Source of the DNA: Paracoccus methylarcula
GTDB taxonomy: Bacteria > Pseudomonadota > Alphaproteobacteria > Rhodobacterales > Rhodobacteraceae
Reading direction: 5' to 3'
Assembly (NCBI RefSeq): GCF_003007735.2
Contig: NZ_PXNQ02000013.1
Span: 45,844-109,843 of the forward strand
Length of the DNA: 64,000 bases
The notes under the pieces are model-generated. The model did no database searches and was not told where the DNA came from. It saw nothing but the letters and a program-made list of their open reading frames with translations. Shown one piece after another: positions 57,110 through 64,000 of this stretch (within the stretch, counting starts at the first letter, position 1; every line of letters starts with the position of its first letter). The position numbers were made by a program, and so were the translations under genes.

Positions 57110-57733
57110 ATGAGGATCATATCGGTGACAAGGGCCGTGATCGGCGCGGCGCTGCTTGCGGGACTTGCATTGCCCGTGACGGCGGAAGGGCTGCGGCTGT
57201 CGGGCAGTTCCTCCAAGTCGAGGGCCGATCAATTCGCGCGCCAGACCCGGCTGATGGACTCGCGGCTTGCCTCTCAATATCAGCAATCGGCGCGGCTGCA
57301 GCCCGGAGCGGGCAACCGCAGCGTGGTCGAACTTGACCTGTCTGCGAATATTCCCGCCTATCGCGGCAAGCGCAGCGAATACATGCCGCATGCCCGCGCC
57401 GCGGCGCGGCGCTATGGAATCCCCGAGGATCTCTTCCTGCGTCTGGTGCAGCAGGAATCCGGCTGGAACCCGTCCGCGCGCTCGCATAAGGGCGCGACGG
57501 GTCTGGCGCAGCTCATGCCGGGAACGGCGTCCAGGCTGGGCGTGAATCCGCATGATCCGGTGCAGAACCTGAATGGCGGGGCGCGCTACCTGCGCATGAT
57601 GTATAACCAGTTCGGCAATTGGCGGCTGGCACTGGCGGCCTATAATGCCGGGCCCGCCGCCGTCTCCAAATATGGCGGTATCCCGCCTTATCGCGAGACC
57701 CGCAACTACGTGCGCATCATCGCGGGGGGCTGA
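57110..57733 (+). CDS. Lytic transglycosylase (SLT family)
   Basis: The 207-residue exported enzyme cleaves peptidoglycan to 1,6-anhydromuropeptides. A signal peptide ([20 protein letters not shown], cleaved after VTA) is followed by a linker and an SLT domain: [20 protein letters not shown] with catalytic Glu116, [30 protein letters not shown] and [16 protein letters not shown], all family blocks. An ATG at 57062 is an alternative start, but 57110 begins directly on the signal peptide. It is divergent from ssb. Confidence 0.92.
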   Translation: MRIISVTRAVIGAALLAGLALPVTAEGLRLSGSSSKSRADQFARQTRLMDSRLASQYQQSARLQPGAGNRSVVELDLSANIPAYRGKRSEYMPHARAAARRYGIPEDLFLRLVQQESGWNPSARSHKGATGLAQLMPGTASRLGVNPHDPVQNLNGGARYLRMMYNQFGNWRLALAAYNAGPAAVSKYGGIPPYRETRNYVRIIAGG

Positions 57734-57743
57734 AGCGCCCGCG

Positions 57744-57814
57744 CCTTCTTCTTCATCCAAATATCCTCAGGGGGTGAATTGGCCGCAGGCCAAGAGGGGG
57801 CGCGAGCGCCCCCT
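57744..57814 (-). repeat. GATATTT/GAAGAAG repeat, copy J (two stems)
   Basis: On the minus strand it starts 6 bases after the hom stop. GC hairpin AGGGGGCGC/GCGCCCCCT (57795-57814), second stem TTGGCC/GGCCAA (57779-57793, loop TGC), then TTCACCCCCTGAGGATATTT, GG and ATGAAGAAGAAGG (core 57744-57778). Compared with copy F, two pairs of the second stem are exchanged while pairing is kept. Confidence 0.82.
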
Positions 57815-57820
57815 GTTTCG

Positions 57821-59110
57821 TCAGACTTCCTCGATCCGCAATTCGACCGGATCGCTGACCAGGACGCCGGTTCGCGGCAATGCCTCGATCGCGAAATCTA
57901 TCGCATCCGGCGTGGTCTTGTGGGTCACCACCAGAACCGGAACACTGCTGTCGCTGGCATGGCCATATTGCCGCATCCGGTCGATCGAGATCCCGGCATC
58001 GCCCAGGACCGACGCGATCTTGGCCAGCGCCCCCGGCTTGTCCTGCAATTCGAGCCGCATGTAATAGGCAGCAGGCACCGCGGTGCGGGCCGGTTGCGCG
58101 GGCTCGAGACCGGTGGCGGGCTGGCCAAAGACCGGCAGGCGCACGCCCCGCGCGACCTCGACAATGTCCGACATCACGGCACTCGCCGTCGGGCCTTCGC
58201 CGGCGCCTGCGCCGCGCAGCACGATCTGGCCGACGCTGTCGCCCTCGACCACCACCATATTGGTGCCGCCCGCCAGTTGCCCGATGGGGCTGTCGGCAGG
58301 GACAAGACAGGGAGACATGCGCTGCTCCAGCCCGCGCGGGGTTATCTGCGCGACACCCAGCAGCTTGATCCGGTAGCCCATATCCGCCGCGCGGCGGATA
58401 TCGTCGATGCTGACGCGCTCGATCCCCTCGATCTCGACGGCGTCGAAATTCACCCTCGTGCCGAAGGCGATCGAGGACAGGATCGCCAGCTTGTGGCCCG
58501 CATCGATCCCGCCCACGTCCAGGTTCGGATCGGCCTCCAGGTAACCGAGCTGCCGCGCCTCCTCGAACACCGCCTCATAGGGCAGGCCGGCGCTTTCCAT
58601 CCGGGTCAGGATATAGTTGCAGGTGCCGTTCATCACCCCCATGACGCGGGTGATGCCGTTGCCGGCAAGCGACTCGGTCATGGTCTTGATCACCGGGATG
58701 CCGCCCGCGACGGCCGCCTCGAAGCGGATCACCCGGCCAAGGCTCTCGGCCAGTTCGGCCAGCTCCTGCCCATGCATGGCCAGAAGCGCCTTGTTCGCCG
58801 TGACGACATCCTTGCCGGACCGCAATGCCGCCTCGATGCTCTGCCTGGCGATGCCGTTGTCGCCGCCGATCAGCTCGACATAGAGATCCACGTCCCCGGC
58901 CTGCGCCACGGCCATGGGATCGTCTTCCCAACGATAGGCCGAGATATCCGCGTCGCGGTTCTTCATCCGGTCGCGGGCGCTGATGGCGGTAATGGCAATC
59001 CCGCGCCCCGACCGCTTCGCCAGCAGGTCGGCGTGCTTCTGAACGATCTTGACGACACCGATCCCGACGGTGCCAAGCCCGGCGATGCCGAGGCGAAGGG
59101 GGGACGACAT
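57821..59110 (-). CDS. hom: Homoserine dehydrogenase
   Basis: Hom reduces aspartate semialdehyde to homoserine in threonine and methionine synthesis. The 429-residue product has an N-terminal NAD(P) fold (LGIAGLGTVGIGVVKIVQKH), the catalytic domain (VMNGTCNYILTRM, GYLEADPNLDVGGIDAGHKL) and a C-terminal ACT domain (about 350-425, LQDKPGALAKIASVLGDAGI) that binds amino acids for feedback control. The start is 59110 (MSSPLRLGIAG), with GAGAGG upstream and a good promoter 29 bases before it. Confidence 0.95.
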   Translation of the reverse strand: MSSPLRLGIAGLGTVGIGVVKIVQKHADLLAKRSGRGIAITAISARDRMKNRDADISAYRWEDDPMAVAQAGDVDLYVELIGGDNGIARQSIEAALRSGKDVVTANKALLAMHGQELAELAESLGRVIRFEAAVAGGIPVIKTMTESLAGNGITRVMGVMNGTCNYILTRMESAGLPYEAVFEEARQLGYLEADPNLDVGGIDAGHKLAILSSIAFGTRVNFDAVEIEGIERVSIDDIRRAADMGYRIKLLGVAQITPRGLEQRMSPCLVPADSPIGQLAGGTNMVVVEGDSVGQIVLRGAGAGEGPTASAVMSDIVEVARGVRLPVFGQPATGLEPAQPARTAVPAAYYMRLELQDKPGALAKIASVLGDAGISIDRMRQYGHASDSSVPVLVVTHKTTPDAIDFAIEALPRTGVLVSDPVELRIEEV

Positions 59111-59138
59111 GAAAGCCTCTCGGTTTGGATTGCGCGGG

Positions 59139-59167
59139 TTGTTAGCGCGCCCGGCCCGGCGTTGCAA
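59139..59167 (-). promoter_or_regulatory. Likely promoter of hom
   Basis: On the minus strand TTGCAA (59167-59162) and TAACAA (59144-59139) are separated by exactly 17 bases. The start of transcription would fall about 20 bases before the hom ATG, leaving a short leader with no attenuator. Confidence 0.5.
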
Positions 59168-59300
59168 CGCGGTAACGCGCTTTGCGGTCCGCCCCGCCCG
59201 GATCCGGTGCCGCCCGCGTGACGAATAAGCCGCAATCCGGCCCCGCCTTCGGGCATCGCCGGGGGCCGGGCGCCGGGTGGGTGACGGTCGGATGCGTCAC

Positions 59301-59822
59301 TCACTCCTCGTCGTCATCGCCCGCCAGTTCACCCTCGATCCCGGTGGCGCGCATGATCGAGACCACCCGCCGGGCAATCCTCAGCGTGTCGGTATGGATT
59401 TCCTCGATATCCCCGACATTCATCTCGTCGGGATAGCGCTCGCCGCGCGTGTTGATGAAGGTCGGATGCCAATATCCCGGCTCGCTTCCCGGACGCCACG
59501 AGGCATGGCACAGAAGATTGCGCTTCAGGCGGATCGCGGTCAGTTCGTCGGCCAGGACATGGCGGTCATCGACCCGCGCCCGCTTGGCCGAGGCGACGAA
59601 ACTGTCGATCAAGGTGCCCAGGGTGTCGTCGGCGATTTCCTCCATCCGCCGCAACCATTTCTCCAGTTCCTTCTCGCTGACATCCTCGCCCAGGCCCTGC
59701 CGGGTCAGGGAGAAGATGGCACGCTTGAGGGCTTCCTCGAGGAAACCGAAGCCGGATACCGCATGGCCGATCGCGGCGGCCATGTCATCCGAGAGGCGGT
59801 CGGGGGCGCGGGGCAGGCTCAT
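59301..59822 (-). CDS. Hypothetical protein (173 aa)
   Basis: Soluble, mostly helical product: MSLPRAPDRLSDDMAAAIGH at the start, a helical pair with FLEEALKRAIFSLTRQGLGE, then LTAIRLKRNLLCHASWRPGS, a basic-aromatic block that looks conserved, and an acidic end DDDEE. The RNxLCHASW pattern resembles proteins with a HEPN-like or MAE_28990-like helical core, but I cannot assign it. It lies 43 bases after the glycosyltransferase gene and may be co-transcribed. Confidence 0.7.
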   Translation of the reverse strand: MSLPRAPDRLSDDMAAAIGHAVSGFGFLEEALKRAIFSLTRQGLGEDVSEKELEKWLRRMEEIADDTLGTLIDSFVASAKRARVDDRHVLADELTAIRLKRNLLCHASWRPGSEPGYWHPTFINTRGERYPDEMNVGDIEEIHTDTLRIARRVVSIMRATGIEGELAGDDDEE

Positions 59823-59865
59823 CCTGGTCGTCTTGTGTCCATGTTTCGATGGTTCCGGAAACGGG

Positions 59866-60690
59866 CTATTCGCGCCACATGGAGGCGACCCAGGTGGTGG
59901 GGCGCAGGTAATGGCGCAGATGTTTCACCAGGCCCTCGCGGCGATCCTTGCCGAATGTGGCGCGCAGGTGATCCAGCGGCGGGCGGGGGGTGGCATGTTC
60001 GTCCCACCGTCCGGCAATGGCGTCGGGCGGGTTCAGGTTGCCCGGGAAGATGACGATCTTCGCGCCGCGCGGGATATGCGGCTCCTTCATGTAATTGAGC
60101 GGAAAGATCGGAACGCATTGCAGCCGGAAATGCGCCATCCAGCGCAAGGGCCAGAACTTGACCCCGCCCGGCGCGTTGCGCGTCACGAAGCGCTGCTCGT
60201 AGCGATAGGTATCGGCCACGCCCTGCGGATCGGCGCGGAAGATGTCTTGCAGCGGGGCCAGCTTGCCCACCCGCATCCGGTAGACCGAGGTCTGGCCCAT
60301 CCGTTCGAAAGGCGTATTCAGGTTGCGCCCCAGGATCGTGTCGTCGGGATCGCCATATTCGAAGAAGCCGTCGATATTGCCGGTGACGACCACGTCGAGA
60401 TCGAGGAACAGCACCACGCCGGTCACATCGCCAAGATCGCCCCATAGCCGGGATTTCGGCCATTTGCCGCGGGTGCGCTCGGGTGCCTTGTAGTCGAATT
60501 CGGGCAGGGGGCGCACGGCGATGTCGGGATGCAGCCCGCTTCCGTCATCGGTAAAGCAGTAAAGCCGGAACGGCGGCGTGATGTTCCGCGCGATCATGCC
60601 ATGCAGGCGATTCACATATTCCGGCCCGAACTTGCTGCCCCATTTGATGCAGATGATCTGCTTGACCGATCCGTTGCGCCCGTCGCTCAT
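59866..60690 (-). CDS. Putative glycosyltransferase
   Basis: The 274-residue product begins MSDGRNGSVKQIICIKWGSK. It has a GT-A type nucleotide-sugar fold: CIKWGSKFGPEYVNRLHGMI, LYCFTDDGSGLHPDI, and the metal-binding acidic motif VLFLDLDVVVTGNIDGFFEY, followed by a region with aromatic residues (GGVKFWPLRWMAHFRLQCVP). This resembles small Rhodobacterales glycosyltransferases related to family 8. The acceptor is unknown. The start at 60690 is preferred since the frame upstream is not family-like. Confidence 0.8.
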   Translation of the reverse strand: MSDGRNGSVKQIICIKWGSKFGPEYVNRLHGMIARNITPPFRLYCFTDDGSGLHPDIAVRPLPEFDYKAPERTRGKWPKSRLWGDLGDVTGVVLFLDLDVVVTGNIDGFFEYGDPDDTILGRNLNTPFERMGQTSVYRMRVGKLAPLQDIFRADPQGVADTYRYEQRFVTRNAPGGVKFWPLRWMAHFRLQCVPIFPLNYMKEPHIPRGAKIVIFPGNLNPPDAIAGRWDEHATPRPPLDHLRATFGKDRREGLVKHLRHYLRPTTWVASMWRE

Positions 60691-60805
60691 TTCGCCCCCG
60701 CCATTTCGACGAAAGCGTTTCACAACCCACAGCCGAGGGCAAGAGAGGACGATCAATCGGCGGGCGGGCCTTGCCGACCGGTTGTCAAAACCGGCCGGCC
60801 ATGCT

Positions 60806-60982
60806 TCAGGCGGCCCTGCCAGCGGCCCTGTAGGCGTCGAATTCGCTGACGATCCGCCGCGTCTGGCCTTCCCGGCTGAAATAGCCGAACATCTGTTCCA
60901 GTGCTGCCTCGGCCTCGCTGTTGCGCTGGCGCTCGGCAATGTTTTGCGGTTTCGTTTCTTGGCTCATGTCTAGGTCTGCCAT
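60806..60982 (-). CDS. Small hypothetical protein (58 aa)
   Basis: MADLDMSQETKPQNIAERQR onward, ending in RAAGRAA. It is charged and helical with EALEQMFGYFSREGQTRRI-like content (SEAEAALEQMFGYFSREG). GGAGGAG lies 11 bases before the ATG at 60982. Codon usage fits the genome. It sits upstream of the glycosyltransferase with 115 bases between. No family recognised. Confidence 0.55.
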   Translation of the reverse strand: MADLDMSQETKPQNIAERQRNSEAEAALEQMFGYFSREGQTRRIVSEFDAYRAAGRAA

Positions 60983-61137
60983 ATTGGAGTTGGCTCCTCC
61001 GCATCCGGTCAGATAGGCGCAATGCCCCACGCTTTCCAGTGCTGCGACGCGGCGTCACTTTGGGTTGCAATGCTGCCATGCAGAAAGCGCATTTGCGCAC
61101 CTCACCGCCCGGAACCGACCGTTCCATCAATTCGCCG

Positions 61138-61204
61138 CTTCTTCTTCACGCAAATATCCCCGGGGGTCTGGGGGTGTGAAACCCCCAGCCATCGCGGGAC
61201 GTAA
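61138..61204 (-). repeat. GATATTT/GAAGAAG repeat, copy K
   Basis: On the minus strand, 18 bases after the restored tyrS stop: TTACGTCCCGCGATGG entry, hairpin CTGGGGGT/ACCCCCAG (61168-61188), then ACCCCCGGGGATATTTGCG and TGAAGAAGAAG (core 61138-61167). Confidence 0.8.
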
Positions 61205-61221
61205 CAAGCAGCCGTTCCCGG

Positions 61222-62468
61222 TCAGCCGATCTGCACCATCCGATGCTTCTTCTTGCCGACCGAAACCTTCAGCCCGTCGCCGATCAGGCCCGCATCGACC
61301 GGCAGTTGCGGATCGCTCACCGCCTCGTTGTTCAGCCGCAGGCGCCCTCGGCGATCAGGCGCTTGGCTTCCTTGCCGCTGGCGGTGATTCCGGTCTGGAC
61401 CAGCATCTGCACCACCGTCAGCCCATCGCCCAAGGCATCTGACGGCAGCAGGGCCACTTCCAGGTCGCCGCCCGCGCCGCCCTGTTCAAAGACCTCGCGC
61501 GCGGTCGCCTCGGCGCTGGCCGCGGCCTCGGCACCATGCAGAAGGGTTGTCACCTCGTTGGCCAGCCGCACCTTCGCCTCGTTGATCTCGGATCCCTGCA
61601 GCGCCCCCATCCGCTCGCATTCGGCGACCGGCAACTCGGTGTAGAGCTTCAGGAACCGGCCCACATCGGCATCGGTGGTGTTGCGCCAGAACTGCCAGAA
61701 ATCATAGGGCGACAGCATCTCGCCGTTCAGCCAGACCGCACCGCCCTGCGACTTGCCCATCTTGCGCCCGTCGCTGGTGGTCAGCAGGGGCGAGGTCAGC
61801 CCCCAGATCACGGCATCATCGACCCGCCGGGTCAGGTCGATCCCGTTGACGATATTGCCCCATTGATCCGAGCCGCCCATCTGCAGGCCGCAGCCGTAAC
61901 GGCGGTGCAGTTCCAGGAAATCATAGGCCTGCAGGATCATGTAGTTGAATTCGAGGAAGGACAGCGATTGCTCGCGGTCCAGCCGCGATTTCACCGATTC
62001 GAAGGACAGCATCCGGTTGACGCTGAAATGCCGGCCGATATCGCGCAGGAAATCCAGGTAGTTCAGCCCGTCCAGCCATTCGGCATTGTTCAGCATCATC
62101 GCACCGCCTTCCTCGCGGTAATCGAGATAGCGCGCGAAGACCTTCTGCATCCCGTCGATATTGGCCTGGATCGCGGCCTGGTCCAGAAGCGGACGCTCTT
62201 CCGAGCGGAAAGAGGGATCGCCGACCTTGGTCGTGCCGCCGCCCATCAGCGTGATCGGGCGGTTGCCGGTCTTCTGGAACCAGCGCAGCATCATCACGTT
62301 CAGCAGATGCCCGACATGCAGGCTGGCCGCCGTCGCGTCATAGCCGATATAGGCGGTGACGGGTCCGGCCAGCAGCGCCTTGTCCAGCCCCTCGTAATCC
62401 GTGCAATCGGCGATATAGCCGCGCTCGCGCATGATTTGCAGGAAATCCGATCTGGGCTGGTATGTCAT
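61222..62468 (-). pseudogene. tyrS: Tyrosyl-tRNA synthetase, frameshifted near its 3' end as read
   Basis: TyrS charges tRNA-Tyr. The start is [13 protein letters not shown] (62468). Class I motifs HVGH (51-54) and KMGKS ([10 protein letters not shown]) are intact, with the tyrosine pocket [15 protein letters not shown]. As read, the frame ends at 61332 with AEGACG. Adding one G at 61341-61342 (minus strand C) changes this to [20 protein letters not shown] and continues to GKKKHRMVQIG with a stop at 61222-61224, restoring the S4-like RNA-binding domain and a normal length of about 416. TyrS is essential and usually single-copy, so a sequence error is likely. Confidence 0.9.
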
Positions 62469-62529
62469 GGGGCTGTTTCCTCTTCTGCGGGGCGGATATA
62501 CCGGCTGCAACGGCAAAGGAAAAGGCGTG

Positions 62530-63627
62530 ATGATCCGGGCTTTGGGAATGATGTCGGGCACCTCGCTCGACGGGGTGGATGCGGCGATGATCGAAACCGA
62601 CGGGATCCGTATCGGCGGTTTTGGCCGCAGCGCATTCCGCGCCTATTCCGATAACGAGGCGGCGGCGCTGCATGCGGCACTCGGGCGCTGGCCGGGCGAG
62701 GAGGGCGTGGCGGATGCCGCAGAGATTTCCGTGGCCAGCCATGCCGCTCTGGCAGAAGGTTTCCCCGAGGCGGAACTGATCGGCTATCACGGCCAGACGC
62801 TTGCGCATGATCCCCAGGGGCGCGGCACCCATCAGGCCGGGGACGGGGCGGTGCTGGCGCGGATGTCCCGCCGTCCGGTGATCTGGGATTTCCGCAGCGA
62901 GGATGTCCGGCAGGGCGGAGAGGGCGCGCCGCTTGCCCCGTTCTTTCACTGGGCCTGTGCCGAATGGGCGATCAGGGAGGGGAAGCTGCCTTCCGCACCG
63001 CTGGCTTTCCTGAATCTTGGCGGGGTGGGCAATATCACCTGGGTGGATCCGGCGGCCCCGGCGCCCGAATCCCCCGGTGCCTGTGTCGCCTTCGATACCG
63101 GCCCGGCGAACGCGCCGATCAACGACCTGATGCGCAAGCGCCGCAGGCAGGCCCGTGACGAGGGCGGCGCACTGGCGGGCTCGGGCAGCGCGGATCAGGG
63201 GATCGTCGCCGAATTCCTGCGGCATCCCTATTTCGACCGTTCCCCGCCCAAATCGCTGGACCGGGACCAGTTCACCGGGCTGGGCGAGGCGGTGACGCCG
63301 CTTTCGGATGCCGATGCTGCGGCCACATTGGTCGCGGCGCTGGCCGGATCGGTCGCGGCGGGGATGCGCTGGCTGCCATCCATGCCCGCCGTTCTGCTGG
63401 TCTGCGGCGGTGGGCGTCATAACGGCACCATCATGCAGGCACTGCGCGAGGCGGTCCGGGCCGATGTCCAGCCGGTCGAGTCGGCCGGGCTGGATGGCGA
63501 CATGCTTGAAGCGCAGGCTTTCGGATGGCTGGCGGTGCGCGTGCGGCGCGGCCTGCCGATATCGGGGCCGATGACGACCGGCGTGCCCGCGCCGGTCTGC
63601 GGCGGGCGGATCAGCCATCCGCGTTAG
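62530..63627 (+). CDS. anmK: Anhydro-N-acetylmuramic acid kinase
   Basis: AnmK opens and phosphorylates anhydro-N-acetylmuramic acid during cell-wall recycling. The 365-residue product has the ATP-binding start [56 protein letters not shown] and [15 protein letters not shown], all family blocks. The start at 62530 is preferred. It is divergent from tyrS, a common arrangement in alphaproteobacteria. Its anhydro-sugar substrate derives from lytic transglycosylases such as the one at 57110. Confidence 0.95.
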   Translation: MIRALGMMSGTSLDGVDAAMIETDGIRIGGFGRSAFRAYSDNEAAALHAALGRWPGEEGVADAAEISVASHAALAEGFPEAELIGYHGQTLAHDPQGRGTHQAGDGAVLARMSRRPVIWDFRSEDVRQGGEGAPLAPFFHWACAEWAIREGKLPSAPLAFLNLGGVGNITWVDPAAPAPESPGACVAFDTGPANAPINDLMRKRRRQARDEGGALAGSGSADQGIVAEFLRHPYFDRSPPKSLDRDQFTGLGEAVTPLSDADAAATLVAALAGSVAAGMRWLPSMPAVLLVCGGGRHNGTIMQALREAVRADVQPVESAGLDGDMLEAQAFGWLAVRVRRGLPISGPMTTGVPAPVCGGRISHPR

Positions 63628-63689
63628 ACCGGGTTTCGCCGGATTCGAACCGCCCTGTCGTCATCTGATCGAAACATGTCGGGAATGGG

Positions 63690-63794
63690 CTCGTGCGATG
63701 ACAGCGGGGATGAAAACATGAGGCAACCCGCCTCTCCTCCATGCGGGTGTCCAATGGCATCCGCGCATTGTCCTCCGATGCGCGGATGTTTTTT
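63690..63794 (+). ncRNA. Candidate small RNA
   Basis: The 247-base anmK-tRNA-Asp spacer has no gene but contains a GAGGC/GCCTC stem (63720-63734), an unpaired TCTCCTCC that could pair with ribosome binding sites, and a textbook terminator (63758-63794). Either this is the 3' end of a small RNA, or the leader of the terminator belongs to anmK, 130 bases upstream. The 5' end is a guess. Confidence 0.35.
63758..63794 (+). terminator. Strong intrinsic terminator
   Basis: A perfect 11-bp stem CATCCGCGCAT/ATGCGCGGATG (63758-63768 with 63778-63788, 9-base loop) is followed by TTTTTT. This is the best hairpin-plus-T terminator in the window. Confidence 0.85.
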
Positions 63795-63874
63795 CTTCAG
63801 CTATCTTGACGCGGCCTGACGGCCCGCTTAAACCCCGCTCACCCGGCGGGCGATCAGCCGGGTAGGATGAGTGT

Positions 63875-63951
63875 GCGGTTGTAGCTCAGTTGGTTAGAGT
63901 ACCGGCCTGTCACGCCGGGGGTCGCGGGTTCGAGCCCCGTCAACCGCGCCA
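63875..63951 (+). tRNA. tRNA-Asp (GUC)
   Basis: GCGGTTG pairs with CAACCGC, followed by G and an encoded CCA (63949-63951). The anticodon stem CCGGC/GCCGG holds loop CTGTCAC, anticodon GTC. D-arm AGCTCAGTTGGTTAGAGT and T-arm GGGTTCGAGCCCC are standard; 77 bases. Confidence 0.96.
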
Positions 63952-63978
63952 CTCTCATCTTTTCGCCCGGATAAATGC

Positions 63979-64000
63979 GCGGTTGTAGCTCAGTTGGTTA
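63979..64000 (+). tRNA. Second tRNA, 5' end only (probably tRNA-Asp)
   Basis: GCGGTTGTAGCTCAGTTGGT starts 27 bases after the first tRNA-Asp and is identical to it through the D-arm to the window edge. A tandem duplicate tRNA-Asp is likely, but the anticodon is not visible. Confidence 0.75.

Overview
The window reads as a GC-rich alphaproteobacterial chromosome segment of the order Rhodobacterales. A Paracoccus-like genus is my best guess, from protein character and gene neighbourhoods; no rRNA marker is present. It is ordinary core chromosome: no phage, insertion sequence, CRISPR array or plasmid feature was found.

Layout. Bases 1-3302: start of rpsF (minus), then prfA-prmC and a DUF4167 gene. 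Bases 3396-11200: a tightly packed minus-strand cell-envelope operon, lptF-lptG-lptD-surA-pdxA-rsmA (LPS export, outer-membrane protein folding, vitamin B6, rRNA methylation). Bases 11317-16485: pepA-holC, an arginase, tRNA-Leu(UAA) and three small or unknown membrane proteins. Bases 16618-25761: queF, a flavin monooxygenase coupled to a globin, metG, an iron-type ABC binding protein, a LysR regulator, an ABC-F ATPase and a lipoprotein. Bases 26031-28566: rplU-rpmA, a GNAT acetyltransferase and a luciferase-like oxidoreductase. Bases 28563-34970: a TRAP transporter divergent from a thiolase, acyl-CoA synthetase and DUF296 operon, which looks like uptake and CoA-dependent breakdown of an organic acid. 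Bases 35150-37519: a UvrD/PcrA helicase. Bases 37837-46652: an acetate module with acs, a DUF4212/sodium-solute symporter pair, then a translationally coupled set of cNMP/CBS/DUF294 protein, unknown membrane protein, receiver-only response regulator and a membrane PAS-exonuclease fusion. Bases 46598-55050: secreted and TerB-J proteins, tRNA-Ser(GCU), a CorC/HlyC protein, xerD and aroK-aroB. Bases 55111-63627: leucine-type dehydrogenase, ssb, lytic transglycosylase, hom, a glycosyltransferase, tyrS and anmK. The window closes with a possible small RNA and two tRNA-Asp genes, the second cut by the edge.

The most striking non-coding signal is an intergenic repeat present 11 times in 64 kb. Ten copies sit just 3' of a gene and in its orientation: a GC hairpin, often a second hairpin, CCCCGGGGATATTT, then ATGAAGAAGAAG. 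The second hairpin has a different sequence in five copies yet always pairs, which argues for selection on RNA structure. Start-stop overlaps of the ATGA type are very common (ten cases).

Three conserved genes (prfA, a DUF296 gene, tyrS) are broken by one missing G/C base each, and a fourth (CorC/HlyC) probably is. Two are essential, so base-calling errors are the likeliest explanation.
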